Assembly: GCA_021234155.1 (NCBI GenBank)
Contig: JAJEKV010000065.1
Span: 6,394,446 to 6,458,445 of the forward strand
DNA length: 64,000 nt
Direction: 5' to 3'
Origin: Isoetes taiwanensis
Taxonomy: Eukaryota > Streptophyta > Lycopodiopsida > Isoetales > Isoetaceae
Shown: positions 21,735 to 32,669 of the stretch, piece after piece
Layout: each line of letters starts with the position of its first letter
Position numbering within the stretch: the stretch's first letter is position 1
Program-made: the position numbers and the translations under genes
Notes under the pieces: generated by a model
What the model was told of the DNA's origin: nothing
Databases searched by the model: none
The model's input: the letters and a program-made list of their open reading frames with translations, nothing else

Positions 21735-23266
21735 TAAGCAAGTAAGACCTAGTGTCTTCCCATTTGGAGCGCCAATACTCTTCGTCAAGAAGAAGGATGG
21801 AAGTCTTAGAATATGCATTGACTATCGTCAATTGAACAAGCACACCATCAAGAACAAATATGCTCTACCTCGATCAGATGATCTGATGGATCAATTGCAC
21901 TGAGCAAAGGTCTTTTCCAAGATAGATTTGAGATCAGGTTATCACCAGATCAGAAGGAAGAGGACATCCATAAGACTGCATTCAGAACGAGCTATGGCCA
22001 TTATGAGTTCATAGTGATGCCGTTTGGATTGTCCAATGCTCCAGGAACCTTCATGAGGCTCATGAATGATGTTTTCCGTGAGTTCCTAGATGCTTTCATC
22101 ATAGTTTTCTTTGATGACATTCTAGTCTACAGCAAATCCTTAGAGGAGCATGTCCAGCACTTGAGAAAAGTACTTGAAAAGTTGAGAAGGCATCAACTTT
22201 ATGCGAACCTAACCAAGTGTCACTTCACGACGGAATGAGTGGAGTACTTGGGGAATTTAATCACATCAGAAGGGATCTCCACCGACCCTGCAAAGATCGA
22301 AGCGGTAATTGATTGGCCGGCACCAAAGAACACCAATGAAGTGAGGAGCTTCCTCGGCTTAGCAAGGTATTATAGGAAGTTCGTCAAGAACTTTGCCAAG
22401 GTGGCAGCTCCATTGACGGATCTCACCAAAGCAGGAAAGATAAAAGATTGGGCGAGTCATTGGCAAAGCAAGACCCATGCAGCATTTGAGACGTTGAAGG
22501 AAGCTTTAACGACTGCGCCAGTCTTAGTCTTGCCAGATCCAAGCAAGGATAAGCTTGTGGCAACAGATGCTAGCAAGATAGCATTAGGGGCAGTCCTCAT
22601 GCAGGAGGGAAAGGTAGTCGCATACGACTCCAAAAAGATGAATGATGCAGAGCAACGCTACCCGACTCATGACCAAGAGCTTTTGGCCATTGTGAGGGCC
22701 TTGAGAATCTGGAGACACTACTTGTTGGGAAGAAAATTCCAACTAGATACAGATCACTAAAGTCTCCAGTACATCTTCATGCAACCACTCCTGAACCTGA
22801 GGCAAAGGAGGTGGATGGAGTTTCTTGAAGAGTATGATTTCGAAATAGTCTACAAGCCAGGCAAGCTAAATATAGTCGCAACCAGGAGGCTATTAAAGAC
22901 AAGGACCCATTGCAACGCCATATCAACTCTCACAAGTGAGTATGGCAAGAGGATTGAGGAGACATTGCCATCAGACGGCGACTTTAAAGAAGTATGGGCA
23001 AGCCTTTGTAAAGAGGCAAGAACAGATAAGGAAAGGGAGACCTTCAAGCATTATAAGAAGGAAGGTAACCTGCTATAATATATCATAAGAATAAGTTGTG
23101 TGTACCAGAATCTTCGGGGGTAATGAAGTTATTACTCCACGATACACACAATAGTCCCATAGACGGGCACGCAGGGTTCATGAAGACCTATTTCAAAGTC
23201 AGAAGCAGCTACTTCTGGTCCGGCATGAAGAAGCAAATAGCAAGGTACATTCGAGAGTGCCAGTTA
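21735..23266 (+). mobile_element. Ty3/gypsy pol fragment: reverse transcriptase, RNase H, start of integrase
   Basis: In order: RT motifs ([43 protein letters not shown], active site FFDDIL at about 22110), the GLARYYRKFVKNF connection, RNase H (VATDASKIALGAVL, YDSKKMNDAEQRYPTHDQEL), and the integrase zinc finger (HDTHNSPIDGHAGFMKTY ... YIREC). Stops at 21901, 22236 and 22758 and a frameshift near 23080 make it non-functional. Gag, protease and the 5' LTR are missing on the left. On the right it is interrupted after the zinc-finger cysteine by a CACTA element and resumes at 32667. Confidence 0.95.
23264..23266. other. Target site duplication TTA, left
   Basis: TTA directly before CACAAGG, repeated at 32667-32669. 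Removing the insert plus one TTA restores an uninterrupted integrase frame. Confidence 0.85.
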
Positions 23267-23289
23267 CACAAGGCACCCAAAAATAAACC

Positions 23290-23860
23290 GATATGGGTTT
23301 CTTCCTTGGTTATATATGGAAAACTAGTCAATAAAACCAATACGTCTTTGGGGGTTAATTTCATAAAAACCATATATGGTTAAAGTTTGTATTTTTCTTC
23401 AAGTGTTTATGAAGGTGGCTAGCATATGAGGTCCACTACGATGGTTTTATAACATGTTTAGTAGGTGTAATTAAATACAACGCTTCATAGGTATGGTTTG
23501 TGCATGGAGTATTTCAATGGTAATCAATAAGGTGGTTTTCTTGCATGTTTAGTAAGTATGGTTTGTTATTTCAAGGTGTGGTATAACATTGTGGTAATAA
23601 GACTTAGTTTTAAGACTTGGTTTTTATGGGTTAGTTCGATGCGATCCTTAAAGGGTTAAATTGCTTCGTGGTAGGTTTGTGCATGAAGTATTTCAATGAT
23701 GTTCAACAAGGTGGTTTTCTAACATGTTTAATTAGTATATAGTTTATTATAACGCTTCAAAATGTGGTATAACAGTGCGATAATAAGGCTTGGTTTCTAT
23801 GGTGTTATTTCAATGTGTCCTTAAAGGGCTAGATTGCCATGGCAGCGTTGTTGTAAATTT
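23290..23860. repeat. Left subterminal repeat region of the CACTA element
   Basis: A ~176-bp unit is repeated: GGTTTGTGCATGGAGTATTT at 23498 and a near copy about 176 bp on, each followed by GGTGGTTTTCTxxCATGTTTA and a GTGGTATAAC motif. Such arrays near CACTA ends serve as transposase-binding regions in known family members. Confidence 0.7.
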
Positions 23861-24094
23861 AAATGGTTCTTGATGTGATAAACATCATAAACCAATGCCC
23901 CAAAGCCTTTAATGTTTAGTGCATTAAATTGATTTTTGTTTTTTCAACATCTTTATGCCATAGTCATAGTGCTTTGTTGTCCAAAGCATTAGATATTTGA
24001 ATGTATTGCTTAGCATATAACCGACAATAGTTTTTGAATTATTGGTGGTATACAGTACAGATAATATGCCCCTGCCTATTTAGAATATGGTGGG

Positions 24095-24131
<37 letters not shown>

Positions 24132-25010
24132 ATTATCCATATACACTATATACACTTTTACGGAAGGCGAAGGTCCGATCATGGAAGATCACCACCAACA
24201 ACAATGATTTTATTTTGAAAATAACGCTTGCCAATATCAATGGTTCTAATTGGCAAGCAATCTTTGCCGTTACCAGAAGGGCACTGCAGTGACAAATCCC
24301 GGTTTCAACTTCATCGAGTCACCATACTTTCCATTTGTGTTGTTCAAATCCTTGCAAACAATCTAGCATGCAAGCTAGATACTGCATAACCACATGAGTA
24401 TAAGTTAAAAATCGAATCTTCATAAGATAAGTAACCTGAATACTACTTGCCACTGCAATATGGATTACAAGATCAGCCTTAACTGCAACACTTCCTACTC
24501 TTATATATCCTACCAAACCATTTCACAAACTATTAAATAGAAATAACTTTTATGTTCTTCTTTTCTCTCCAAGAAGAAAAGAAAAATTTCCCATCGAAGA
24601 AAGAAAAGAACTTGTAGGGAGAGAATGGTACAGAGGCCAGTTCAAATATTCTAGGCAATGGCAGCGGACCATCGGTAGATCCATCCCCTAACATGTACTA
24701 TAATAATGGAACCGTGATATGGCATGATCCGGTGCAAACACTGAACCGATGAAAGGGATTTGAACCCCATTTGTTCCAAGACCTCATGAAGAGTTGAACC
24801 CCATCTATTCCAGAAATCCTTAAGAACAAGAAACAGTTTCAAATGTACTCCAAAACAAGATCTGCAAAAAAACCAAGTTAATGAGCTTCGCAAGTATAAA
24901 CTGTCGTGAATAAAATGAAGAAACAACAAATAACATATGTTGGTTGAGAAAATGCAGCAGAAAATACATGTCTTTTGCCGAGATGAAGAGCGGGTCGACA
25001 CAGACAGAGC
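23861..25010. other. CACTA interior, no recognised gene; poly(A) tract
   Basis: AT-rich filler. A run of 31 A lies at 24099-24129. A 116-codon minus-strand open frame at 25001-24651 shows no known motif. Confidence 0.5.
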
Positions 25011-25022
25011 GGAGCCTTCACC

Positions 25023-25127
25023 ATGGCCACCGCCTCCAGCTTCGCCAACTGCACTATTCTGCCACGCCGAGCCCTAAACCTAAACTGCAAGGCTAATAGG
25101 CGGCCGAGTTCTGTGCCGCAACTCTAG
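25023..25127 (+). pseudogene. Captured first exon encoding a chloroplast transit-peptide-like sequence
   Basis: ATG in a good plant context (CACCATGGCC) starts MATASSFANCTILPRRALNL and ends in a stop after 34 codons. A start of M-A-T-A-S-S-F with many Ser/Ala/Arg/Asn and no acidic residues is typical of stromal transit peptides. The locally high GC differs from the AT-rich surroundings. It looks like a 5' exon captured by the CACTA element. The parent gene cannot be named. Confidence 0.5.
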
Positions 25128-25384
25128 CCATGCCGCAAAGAGAGAGATGAATATTGCTTACATATATTACATTAAAAATTATATTAAAACGAAATTTAAA
25201 ATGTAGGTTTCATACATGCTCAGGATTATTAAAGCAACTTAGAGAAAATCAGCTGTTTGAGCCAATGGGATCGTGTTTCTTTTGTTTTCCTAGCCAGAAT
25301 TTTCTCATATGTCATTATGCTCTACTTACCTCACGCTCTGAACTAACTTACCTCACATTCTGGCAAATTTTACCTTAGATTCCA

Positions 25385-25815
25385 ACGATTTACCTTGGAT
25401 TCTTTTCATCTAGGTTGCACTCACATTCTACATTAGCCGAATTTTCTCTAAGTGGCTTCCTTGCCTCCGCGCTACTGCGCGTCGGCAGGTTTCTGTAATG
25501 GGAAAGCCTCTTTGCTTGACATTCCTTTGTGTCAACAATGCCTCCCCTTGACGGCATCGGCATTGTTCCCAAAACCTTCTCACATGTCATTATTCGTCGT
25601 TTACCTTCTCCATCACGTTCTAGCAAAATTACCTTATGTTCTAACGATTCACCTTGCATTCTTCGCATCTAGCTTGAATTATCTCATCTAGCTTGCGTTC
25701 TACCTTCGCTGAATTTTCTCTAAGTGGCTTCCACGTAATGGGAATATCTCTTTGCTTGACATTCCTTTGTGTCAACAATGCCTCTGCCTGAAGGCATTGA
25801 CGGGCAGAGGCATGT
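25385..25815. repeat. Direct repeat within the CACTA element (about 250-bp spacing)
   Basis: Segments at about 25385-25560 and 25645-25810 share TTACCTTGxATTCTTxxCATCTAG, GAATTTTCTCTAAGTGGCTT and TTTGCTTGACATTCCTTTGT, with indels. Confidence 0.8.
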
Positions 25816-25829
25816 CCACCAACCATGCT

Positions 25830-27860
25830 TCACCATATTTCACGTTAAAGAATGTTGAGCAAATTTGAAGTCACCGGTGGGTAAACTTTTTACTTCACAT
25901 TCTTCTTAAACCTAAGATTCTTGCATTTTCATCCCACATTCAGGCAAACCCCATATTTTGGTTGATTCCACCCTGCTGGATTGTTGTTACCCCTGATTTC
26001 ACATTGCAAGGAACACCCCGGTGCTTACTACTTCCACCCCAGATCTTAAGCCCCAAGGTGTCTCTTGCATACAAATTTGAGCACAAGTAAATACTTTTCA
26101 TTTTTTATAAGTGTCGATAATATTTCTTCTTAGGAACCTTAACACTAGAAAAGTCATCTGGTAATCTGCTACTATTTGTACGAATTGAAAAAGCAAATAA
26201 GACACTTTCTTAAGGCATCCTTTGAACTCCGGAGCATGATTTGCTTTAGATCCTACAAATTTCAATAACCATCAAAGCACAACAATGTAATTGCAAATCT
26301 CAACGTAACCAAAAAGTAAATACATTCTAATGCAGAACCTTACTTTCAAATTGTTTGTATCTCCATCATCATGGCTTTTTACTAATTGGCAATGCAATAA
26401 ACTTCTTGTAGAATTATGAGAAGAAAAGAACAAGAATAGTATGAACAAATCACCATAAGACTGAAACAAATTCCATTCATCAATTCTAAACAGCCTACAA
26501 TTATACTATGGCAATAGGGCCATAGTATCTCAAGGCCTGTTGGAAGAATATCTAGCATAATGACAGGGGGTCATTTTTGTGTTTTTGTACGATATTTACA
26601 AAGGTTTTTCTATGATTTCATTGCCGTATTCATCTTGGTGTACTGAACAGTATTTCTAGAGTGCCGCTTATCTTGACCATTCATTTTTTATGAGAAGCAA
26701 AGATCGCATGCGGTCCGCGATTAAATTTGTAATGTTTTTTAGCACTTAAGTTTTCTTAAAAGGTTTGGAATTGGGCATGCGACCATCGAGGCCCTATGTA
26801 GTTAGGGTTTTTTTTGTTTGAAATGGAAGCAAAGCACGGCAAGGTTGCCAAACCCGAGATGCCCCCCCCTGGGATGCCCAAGGTTTGAGTTATGATCCGA
26901 GGAGGTCTCGTTTGAGCCGCCCGCATTCAACCAGGGGTCTCTGCCGCTTTCAAAACCCGGGGTGTGAGGTAAGCACAATTTTGTGCCCTTGAGCTAATCG
27001 GGTCTACAATTTTTCCTACGATTTGGAGATTGGCATTTTGGGTTATCTGTCCGGGTTCTTGAGGATTCGGGCGGATTTCTTGGCATGTAAGCCACGAAGA
27101 TGATCGAGGCTTTTCCATTCTATTCTATTATCCATCAAAATATTGTGTGTTTGAAGATATTTGCTTGCTGTTGATTTGTGGCAGAGGTGATGCTCTTGAT
27201 TACAGCAGATGAAGAATAAATTCTCTTTATGAATTCGTAGTTATGCTGGCCCATCTTATTTGGTTGATGAGTTGTGGATGGGGTTTTTTATCTTTGGAGG
27301 TGCAAACTATATCTTGAGAAGCAAATGAGATTCTCGAATCGGTGCCCATTGAAGCTAGCAGGTTGTATACACATTATGTGTTTATCTCAATTTCATGTCC
27401 CACTCTTCTCTCGCAATATGTGCTACTGGCAAGAGAAAGCTTGTTGCATATTAAAGACTTATGGATTCACACACAATCCTGTTCAAGTTCTGGCCATTTT
27501 ATAACAGCATTTTTGCATATATTTGAGTGGCCTTTGCTATGCAATGCAAGAAATATTCATCCAGCCCTTTGGTATACGAGCAAGGCAACCGCAAAGCGCA
27601 CTTTGTAATAGAAGTGAGACGTGGCAAACGCCCAAAACGGATGCATGTACATAGTGGTCATAGTGGTCATGTGGACATGGCAAGTGTAGAAACATGGACA
27701 TGTGGACATGTATGGCATGTATAGAAACATGCAGGAAGCACATGAACCTCATAATGTATTTATTTCTATTCATGTTTTTATTACATGCAATATTGTACTT
27801 GGAACAAGGTTATTTTGCACCTGGAGATATATATATTTGGAATTTGCTGCTCCTCAAAAT
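25830..27860. other. CACTA interior, unidentified sequence
   Basis: No gene is identified. The segment 26545-26820 is a degenerate direct copy of 30775-31050. A short frame at 26823 (MEAKHGKVAKPEM...) in locally GC-rich sequence may be another captured gene edge, but is too short to call. Confidence 0.4.
26545..26820 (+). repeat. Dispersed repeat, copy 1 (pairs with 30775-31050)
   Basis: Shared blocks include ATCTAGCATAAT, CAAAGGTTTTxCTATGATTTCAT, TTTCTAGAGTGCCGCTTATC and AATTGGGCATGC. Same orientation as the second copy. Confidence 0.8.
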
Positions 27861-27871
27861 TTAACTACGTT

Positions 27872-28150
27872 CTCGTTTCTTAGGGCCCGAAGGGCCCAAA
27901 AATTTTTTTTAATTAACAAAACCATTATATCCTACATGTTAAAATTAAAATCCCCCTTGGACCCCCTTTGGTTTGGGTGCATATTCACACGGAGGGTCAC
28001 TCCGGGCACCCAGAGCCCTCGGATGAGCATATATGCCTTATATTCCTTGATGTGGACCGTAGATAGCGATCCTCGTTTATGGGGTATTCTTGTACAAATT
28101 TTTATATACGGTATATGCAGGTGTGCGAAATACTATAAGATTTGAGTTAA
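27872..28150 (+). repeat. Dispersed repeat family starting GGGCCCGAAGGGCCCAAAAA, copy 1
   Basis: It starts TCTTAGGGCCCGAAGGGCCC, then ATCCCCCTTGGACCCCCTTT and GGTGCATATTCACACGG, and ends near ATACTATAAGATTTGAGTTA. The first part recurs at 32075-32250 in the same orientation and the second part recurs inverted at about 32300-32486. Confidence 0.85.
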
Positions 28151-30090
28151 TATATTATATGGTGTCAATTTCATACGCATCAGTGGCCGGCGCCCTTGAA
28201 CACGTCACGACAACACATTGCTAGCGCCACATAAACCCGGCCTTGGAGCGGGGCACGCAACGTTACCTGCATACCCATCTGCCTATGAAAGACTCCTTGC
28301 CTCCATTCGCACAAGTGCCCACTGTCTCCGAATTGAGACATGCAGATGGACTGGGGAGCCATTCCAGGACAAGATTTATTGGTGTTTGGACTTTGGCTTT
28401 ACATGATCAAGCATATTTTGTGATTTTTCATCCATATTTGCTATCCAGATCAGTGTAATGTTGTGTAGTAAGAAATTACAAGTCTCATAGTAATAATAAG
28501 CTTTGTTTGAATAAACTATTCAATCAAAATGAGGTATTGGCATCCCTAGTATTCTAGCTCTTAAAGGAATCAAAGGCAAGGAACAAAAAAAATATGTTAT
28601 GCTTGATTGTGGTAGAATAGAATAGAATAGAATAGAATAGTTTTTTTAACGTCCACGGAGACCAATAGGTCATGGGACCCATACAATGGGCTAGTACAAT
28701 CATTACTACTAGGATTGTGGTAGGTGTGCTCATCCCTGTTGAACATGTAAAAGAACAATTTATTTATTTTTTTGAAGGATGACAATCTATTATCAAGAAC
28801 AAGATTTATTATTATCATAAGGAATTGAGTGTGACTAAGGGTGAAATGTTACTTCTGCAAGCCCAATCTAGGGACAAAGACTTTCAAAGCCATCACTTCT
28901 ACTTTCATTGGTTTAGGTTTCACGCTTGAGCGTTGCATTTCTAGTCAATGATTCAAATCCAAATGTTGTAAACCCTCATGGTAGAGGTAAGAGTCCCCCC
29001 ATGGGATTAATATGATATGAATGGTCCCATTATTTCTCCTAAGGGTTATGTAACTTGTAATTTTATGCCAAGGAGTCCCCCCCCCTAGCAAATTTATAAA
29101 AACAACATGGTTTATTAAAGACCCCTTACCTTATTGGTTAAGGAAACAATTGGGCCTTAAGGTCAATGGGTCAACCCTTGAATTGTAATTGTATACTCTA
29201 TGATGGAGATATGAGTCCGTCCATGGGTAACAGTACTAATGTATGCAGGAAGAGCGTCTAATGTCTTTATTTTCATTTATATCCCTTGTATTTTATTTCC
29301 TATGGAGGTATGAATTTCTCATGGGAGTATATTTTTTAATATGAGCCTAGCGATCTTGGTTATGGTATGGTGTCGAAGGGCATGCAAATTAGAAAAGATG
29401 CCTTGAGGCCCTAATATCTTTATTTTCATGTCTACCCATTATATTTTTATTCTTTATGGAAGTATGAATCCCCTCCAATGGAGTATATTTTGTAATATGA
29501 GCCTAGTCTTCTTGGTTGTGGTATGGTGTCAAGGGGCATGTAGATTAGAAAAGATGCCTTTGAATTTTCACATGTACTAGTTTGCTTGATATTCTTGAGT
29601 AAATCTAACGTCCTTCAAAGAACAAAAAACTACAAAAGACCATGTATATATTTATAGTGGTTTGATAGTAATTAATTATGACAATAGTTTTTTGGGTGCC
29701 TTATGAGTAACCACTATGAATAGCCACATCCTGTTAGGTGATAACTATGGATAATTACCATGACAATTAATTCAGTATTGAAAACCATGCTATAAACCAC
29801 GATCATTTTATATCATACATTTTCATAATAGAAAACTAACATGAATGACCACCATGGCATTTAAATTGGTATAAAAACCATGTCATAAACTACTTCAACT
29901 TATGAAAGACAAGTGACAATACAAAACCAATATGAATAACCATTTCGATATTTAAAGCAGTGTTGCAAACTATGCTACAAACCACTTTGTATTTAATAAA
30001 CCATGGGACGTTAGAGAACCAACATCAATGACCACCATTGATGCTAGAAACCATGTAATAAACTAATATTAGTTTTACTAATATTAGTTT
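28151..30090. other. CACTA interior with microsatellite and internal CACTA-like end
   Basis: No gene is recognised. A (TAGAA)n microsatellite lies at 28613-28640. Two similar ~110-bp segments occur at about 29230-29400 and 29400-29570. From 29650 to 30070 short subterminal-type motifs (AACCACTATGAATA, AAACCATGTCATAAAC) recur about every 40 bp. Confidence 0.5.
29640..29705. mobile_element. Second CACTA-type right terminus inside the large element
   Basis: TATAGTGGTTTGATAGT...TTTTTTGGGTGCCTTATG has the same layout as the outer right end (TAGTGGTTAAAAATTTGGGTGCCTTGTG). It may be the edge of a nested or earlier related element. Its partner end was not found. Confidence 0.5.
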
Positions 30091-30095
30091 TACTT

Positions 30096-30420
30096 GTGAA
30101 CTCTATGTATCAGTTGTTGCTTGATACTGATATTCTTCCTCCGTCTAATAAGTGGTCTCTTCAACTTCCTCCTCCTCAATGGCAGAAGGTGTGGTCTTGG
30201 GCATGGGACAAGCTACTTCATCCTAAAGTGGCAGTTCTTTGGTGGCAGATTCTTCATAGGTGTCTGCGGGTTAATGTGCTTGTCCATAAGTTTAACCCTA
30301 GAATATCAAATCAGTGTCCAGTATGCAAGCGTGGATCCGGATACCATTGAGCATTGCTTTTCATGTGTGAACACCTTAGACAATTATGGGACCGTTTGTT
30401 TTCCCTTTTTGTTTCCCTAA
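30096..30420 (+). mobile_element. LINE reverse-transcriptase C-terminal (zf-RVT) fragment
   Basis: WQKVWSWAWDKLLHPKVAVL, WWQILHRCLRVNVLVHKFNP and QCPVCKRG, then after a frameshift PDTIEHCFSCVNT, match the zinc-finger-like domain at the end of plant LINE RT ORFs (W-P-K-V-x-x-x-x-W, C-P-x-C, E-x-x-x-H-x-x-x-C). Both ends are truncated. Confidence 0.75.
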
Positions 30421-30774
30421 CAAGTCAACAACCGCTTTTGGCAATTTACCCAAGTACACGGACGAGTTACAAGGCCGGGCTTTTCATCTAGCAAAAGGGA
30501 TGGTTGCTTTGGACTATCTCGAAAAGACGAAGATTGGTAATCTTCAAAGGTCCGGATGTGGCGATAATCGTGTTCTCCAAGAAGCTCAAGGTTACATTGT
30601 AAAGTCATATCATTGTTCTTCACTTGCCCTCGCAAGAGGCGATTGATTTTGAGGAGTTTTGGATGTGCACTCTTATGCTTAGAACCCGGTTTGCTTCACT
30701 TTCGGTGGGTCTCCGCTTATCCACGAGATTTTATTCTGTCTCTGCATTTATACTTGTATTTGACTCTTTGATTG

Positions 30775-31260
30775 AAATATCTAGCATAATCCGCAGGGGT
30801 CTTTTTTGTGTTTTTGTGCGATATTCACAAAGGTTTTCCTATGATTTCATGGCCGTATTCATCCGTGTAATTTATAAGTATTTCTAGAGTGCCGCTTATC
30901 TTGGCCATTCATTTTTTTTTGAGAAGCAAAGATCGTATGGTCACGATTAAAGTTATAATGTTTTTTTTATTAGGTTTTTTAAAAGAGTCGAATTGGGCAT
31001 GCACGATCGAACCCTTGTATTTAGGGTTTTACATGCTTTTCTTTGCCGCTTCAAGAATCGTGATGCGAGGTTAAGTTAGGCCACACTTGGCTGCTCCAAA
31101 ACATGCCAAAACGTCATTTTAGTCTCCCCTTGTGCCCTTCAAGAATCGTGGATGCGGGTTAGTTCTCACCTTGTGCCCTTCAAGAATCGTGATGCGGAGT
31201 TAGTTCTCCACGCCTTGTGCTCTTCAAGAATCGTGATGCGGGTTTAAGTTAGGATCGTGA
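30775..31260 (+). repeat. Dispersed repeat copy 2, followed by a CTTCAAGAATCGTG tandem array
   Basis: 30775-31050 matches 26545-26820. From about 31105 the motif TGTGCCCTTCAAGAATCGTG and variants recur four times about every 45-60 bp. Confidence 0.8.
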
Positions 31261-32070
31261 TGCGAGACCTCGAAAAGAGTCCATGCGAAAGAGTGTGTGA
31301 ATCGGGCTTGGATACAAATCAAACCAGGTTAGACGATGATGAATTCGTTGATGTACTGAATGGTGTTTATGCAGTCCCATTGCATTGTCTTGAAGGCGTG
31401 TCAACGAGTCAGCCAGAATTGATTCGAGATCTTCAATGACGGATTTTTCCTGCTGGTTCTAGGGCATACAAACCATTTGGGCTTTGTTTTTCCGTAAGTG
31501 GAGGTTTCACCGCGAACCGTGTGCAATTCTTTGTAATACCAAATATCGTTGGACCATTCACAACGCTTCCTTGGGAACCAAAATTACACATGGCCATTTC
31601 CGTTATTTTTGTTGGTTTGCCACAAGGTCTTTGCCTCTCGTTTTGTAGGTTGACACCATCTTTGCCATAGGCCGGGATTTTGTGGATAATGTGTAATAGT
31701 CATAATATAGCCGCTAGAATTTCTATGGATCCAAGAAATAATGCGGGGAAAGTGAGAAGGCGTAAATTAAGACATGATTTGGGAGTGCATGCTCTAAAGA
31801 TGAGAAGGCGAAATTAAGACATGATTTGGGAGTGCATGCTCTAAAGAATCACAACTATGGATATATTTTGTAACATATGCTTAGGATCAAACTTGTGGTA
31901 TTTCTTCATGGTTAAATACTTGCCAATGTTTTCCTCCTTAAACATTTTGTTACATTGTAGCTCATATTTCATATTGATGTTGCATAAATTGGGTTTCGAG
32001 TTCCATGCAATGACTTCATTTCTATAATTTATACATTCATGATTTGTTCAACTCAAATATTAATTATGTT
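31261..32070. other. CACTA interior, unidentified; 49-bp tandem duplication
   Basis: No gene is recognised. GAGAAGGCGTAAATTAAGAC... at 31753 is duplicated at 31802 (period 49). Confidence 0.5.
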
Positions 32071-32074
32071 TTCT

Positions 32075-32490
32075 TCTCTTAGGGCCCGAAGGGCCCAAAA
32101 ATTTTTTTTCTTATATACATATAACAACCACCACATAAATCCCATTAACATTAATGAGCACAAACCATTACATTTAAGATGTTAAAATTAAAATCCCCCT
32201 TAGACCCCCTTTGGTTTGGGTGCATATTCACACGGGGGGTCACGTAGGGCAGCGAGAGCCCTTAAATTATATTATACACGTATCAAATTCACACCTTATA
32301 GTATATTAACTGAAATCTTATAGTATTTTGCACACCTAAGCATACAATATACAAAAATTCATACAAGGATACCCCACAAACGAGGAACGCTATCTACGGT
32401 CCACATCAAGGAATATAAGGCATATATGCCCATCCGAAGGCTCTCGTTGCCCGGAGTGACCCCCCGTGTGAATATGCACCCAAAATAAAG
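32075..32490. repeat. Foldback copy of the GGGCCCGAAGGGCCC repeat family
   Basis: The forward half, 32075-32250, matches 27872-28000. The segment about 32290-32486 is the inverse complement of 27960-28150. As a result, GGGTGCATATTCACACGGGG at about 32217 pairs with its complement ending near 32482, giving a long imperfect hairpin. Confidence 0.8.
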
Positions 32491-32519
32491 TCTGACGTCC
32501 TTCAACAAAAAAAAAAAAA

Positions 32520-32666
32520 AAATCAATATTAATAACCATGTACTCGTTATGAAAACCACTATGTTATGTGGTTCTTACTAAGAATAAAATTTTTAGCATA
32601 AAAAACTACATCTATAGTGGTTCTTTAGAAGTTTATTATAGTGGTTAAAAATTTGGGTGCCTTGTG
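32520..32666. repeat. Right subterminal region of the CACTA element
   Basis: Motifs such as AACCACTATGTTATGTGGTT and TATAGTGGTT recur up to the terminal TTTGGGTGCCTTGTG. Confidence 0.65.
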
Positions 32667-32669
32667 TTA
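32667..32669. other. Target site duplication TTA, right
   Basis: It matches 23264-23266 and flanks the CACTA right end. Confidence 0.85.

Larger units (their letters stand above)
23267..32666. mobile_element. CACTA-like DNA transposon, 9,400 bp, non-autonomous
   Basis: The left end CACAAGGCACCCAAA and the right end TTTGGGTGCCTTGTG are perfect 15-bp inverted repeats, flanked by a 3-bp duplication TTA. The CA-starting TIR, 3-bp duplication and long subterminal arrays of short repeats are CACTA (En/Spm, CMC) features, though the terminal five bases are CACAA rather than CACTA. No TNP2-type transposase frame was recognised inside, so it would need a helper. The interior holds a transit-peptide-like exon, a LINE fragment, several repeat families and another TIR-like end at 29691. 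It sits inside the integrase gene of a gypsy element. Confidence 0.83.
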
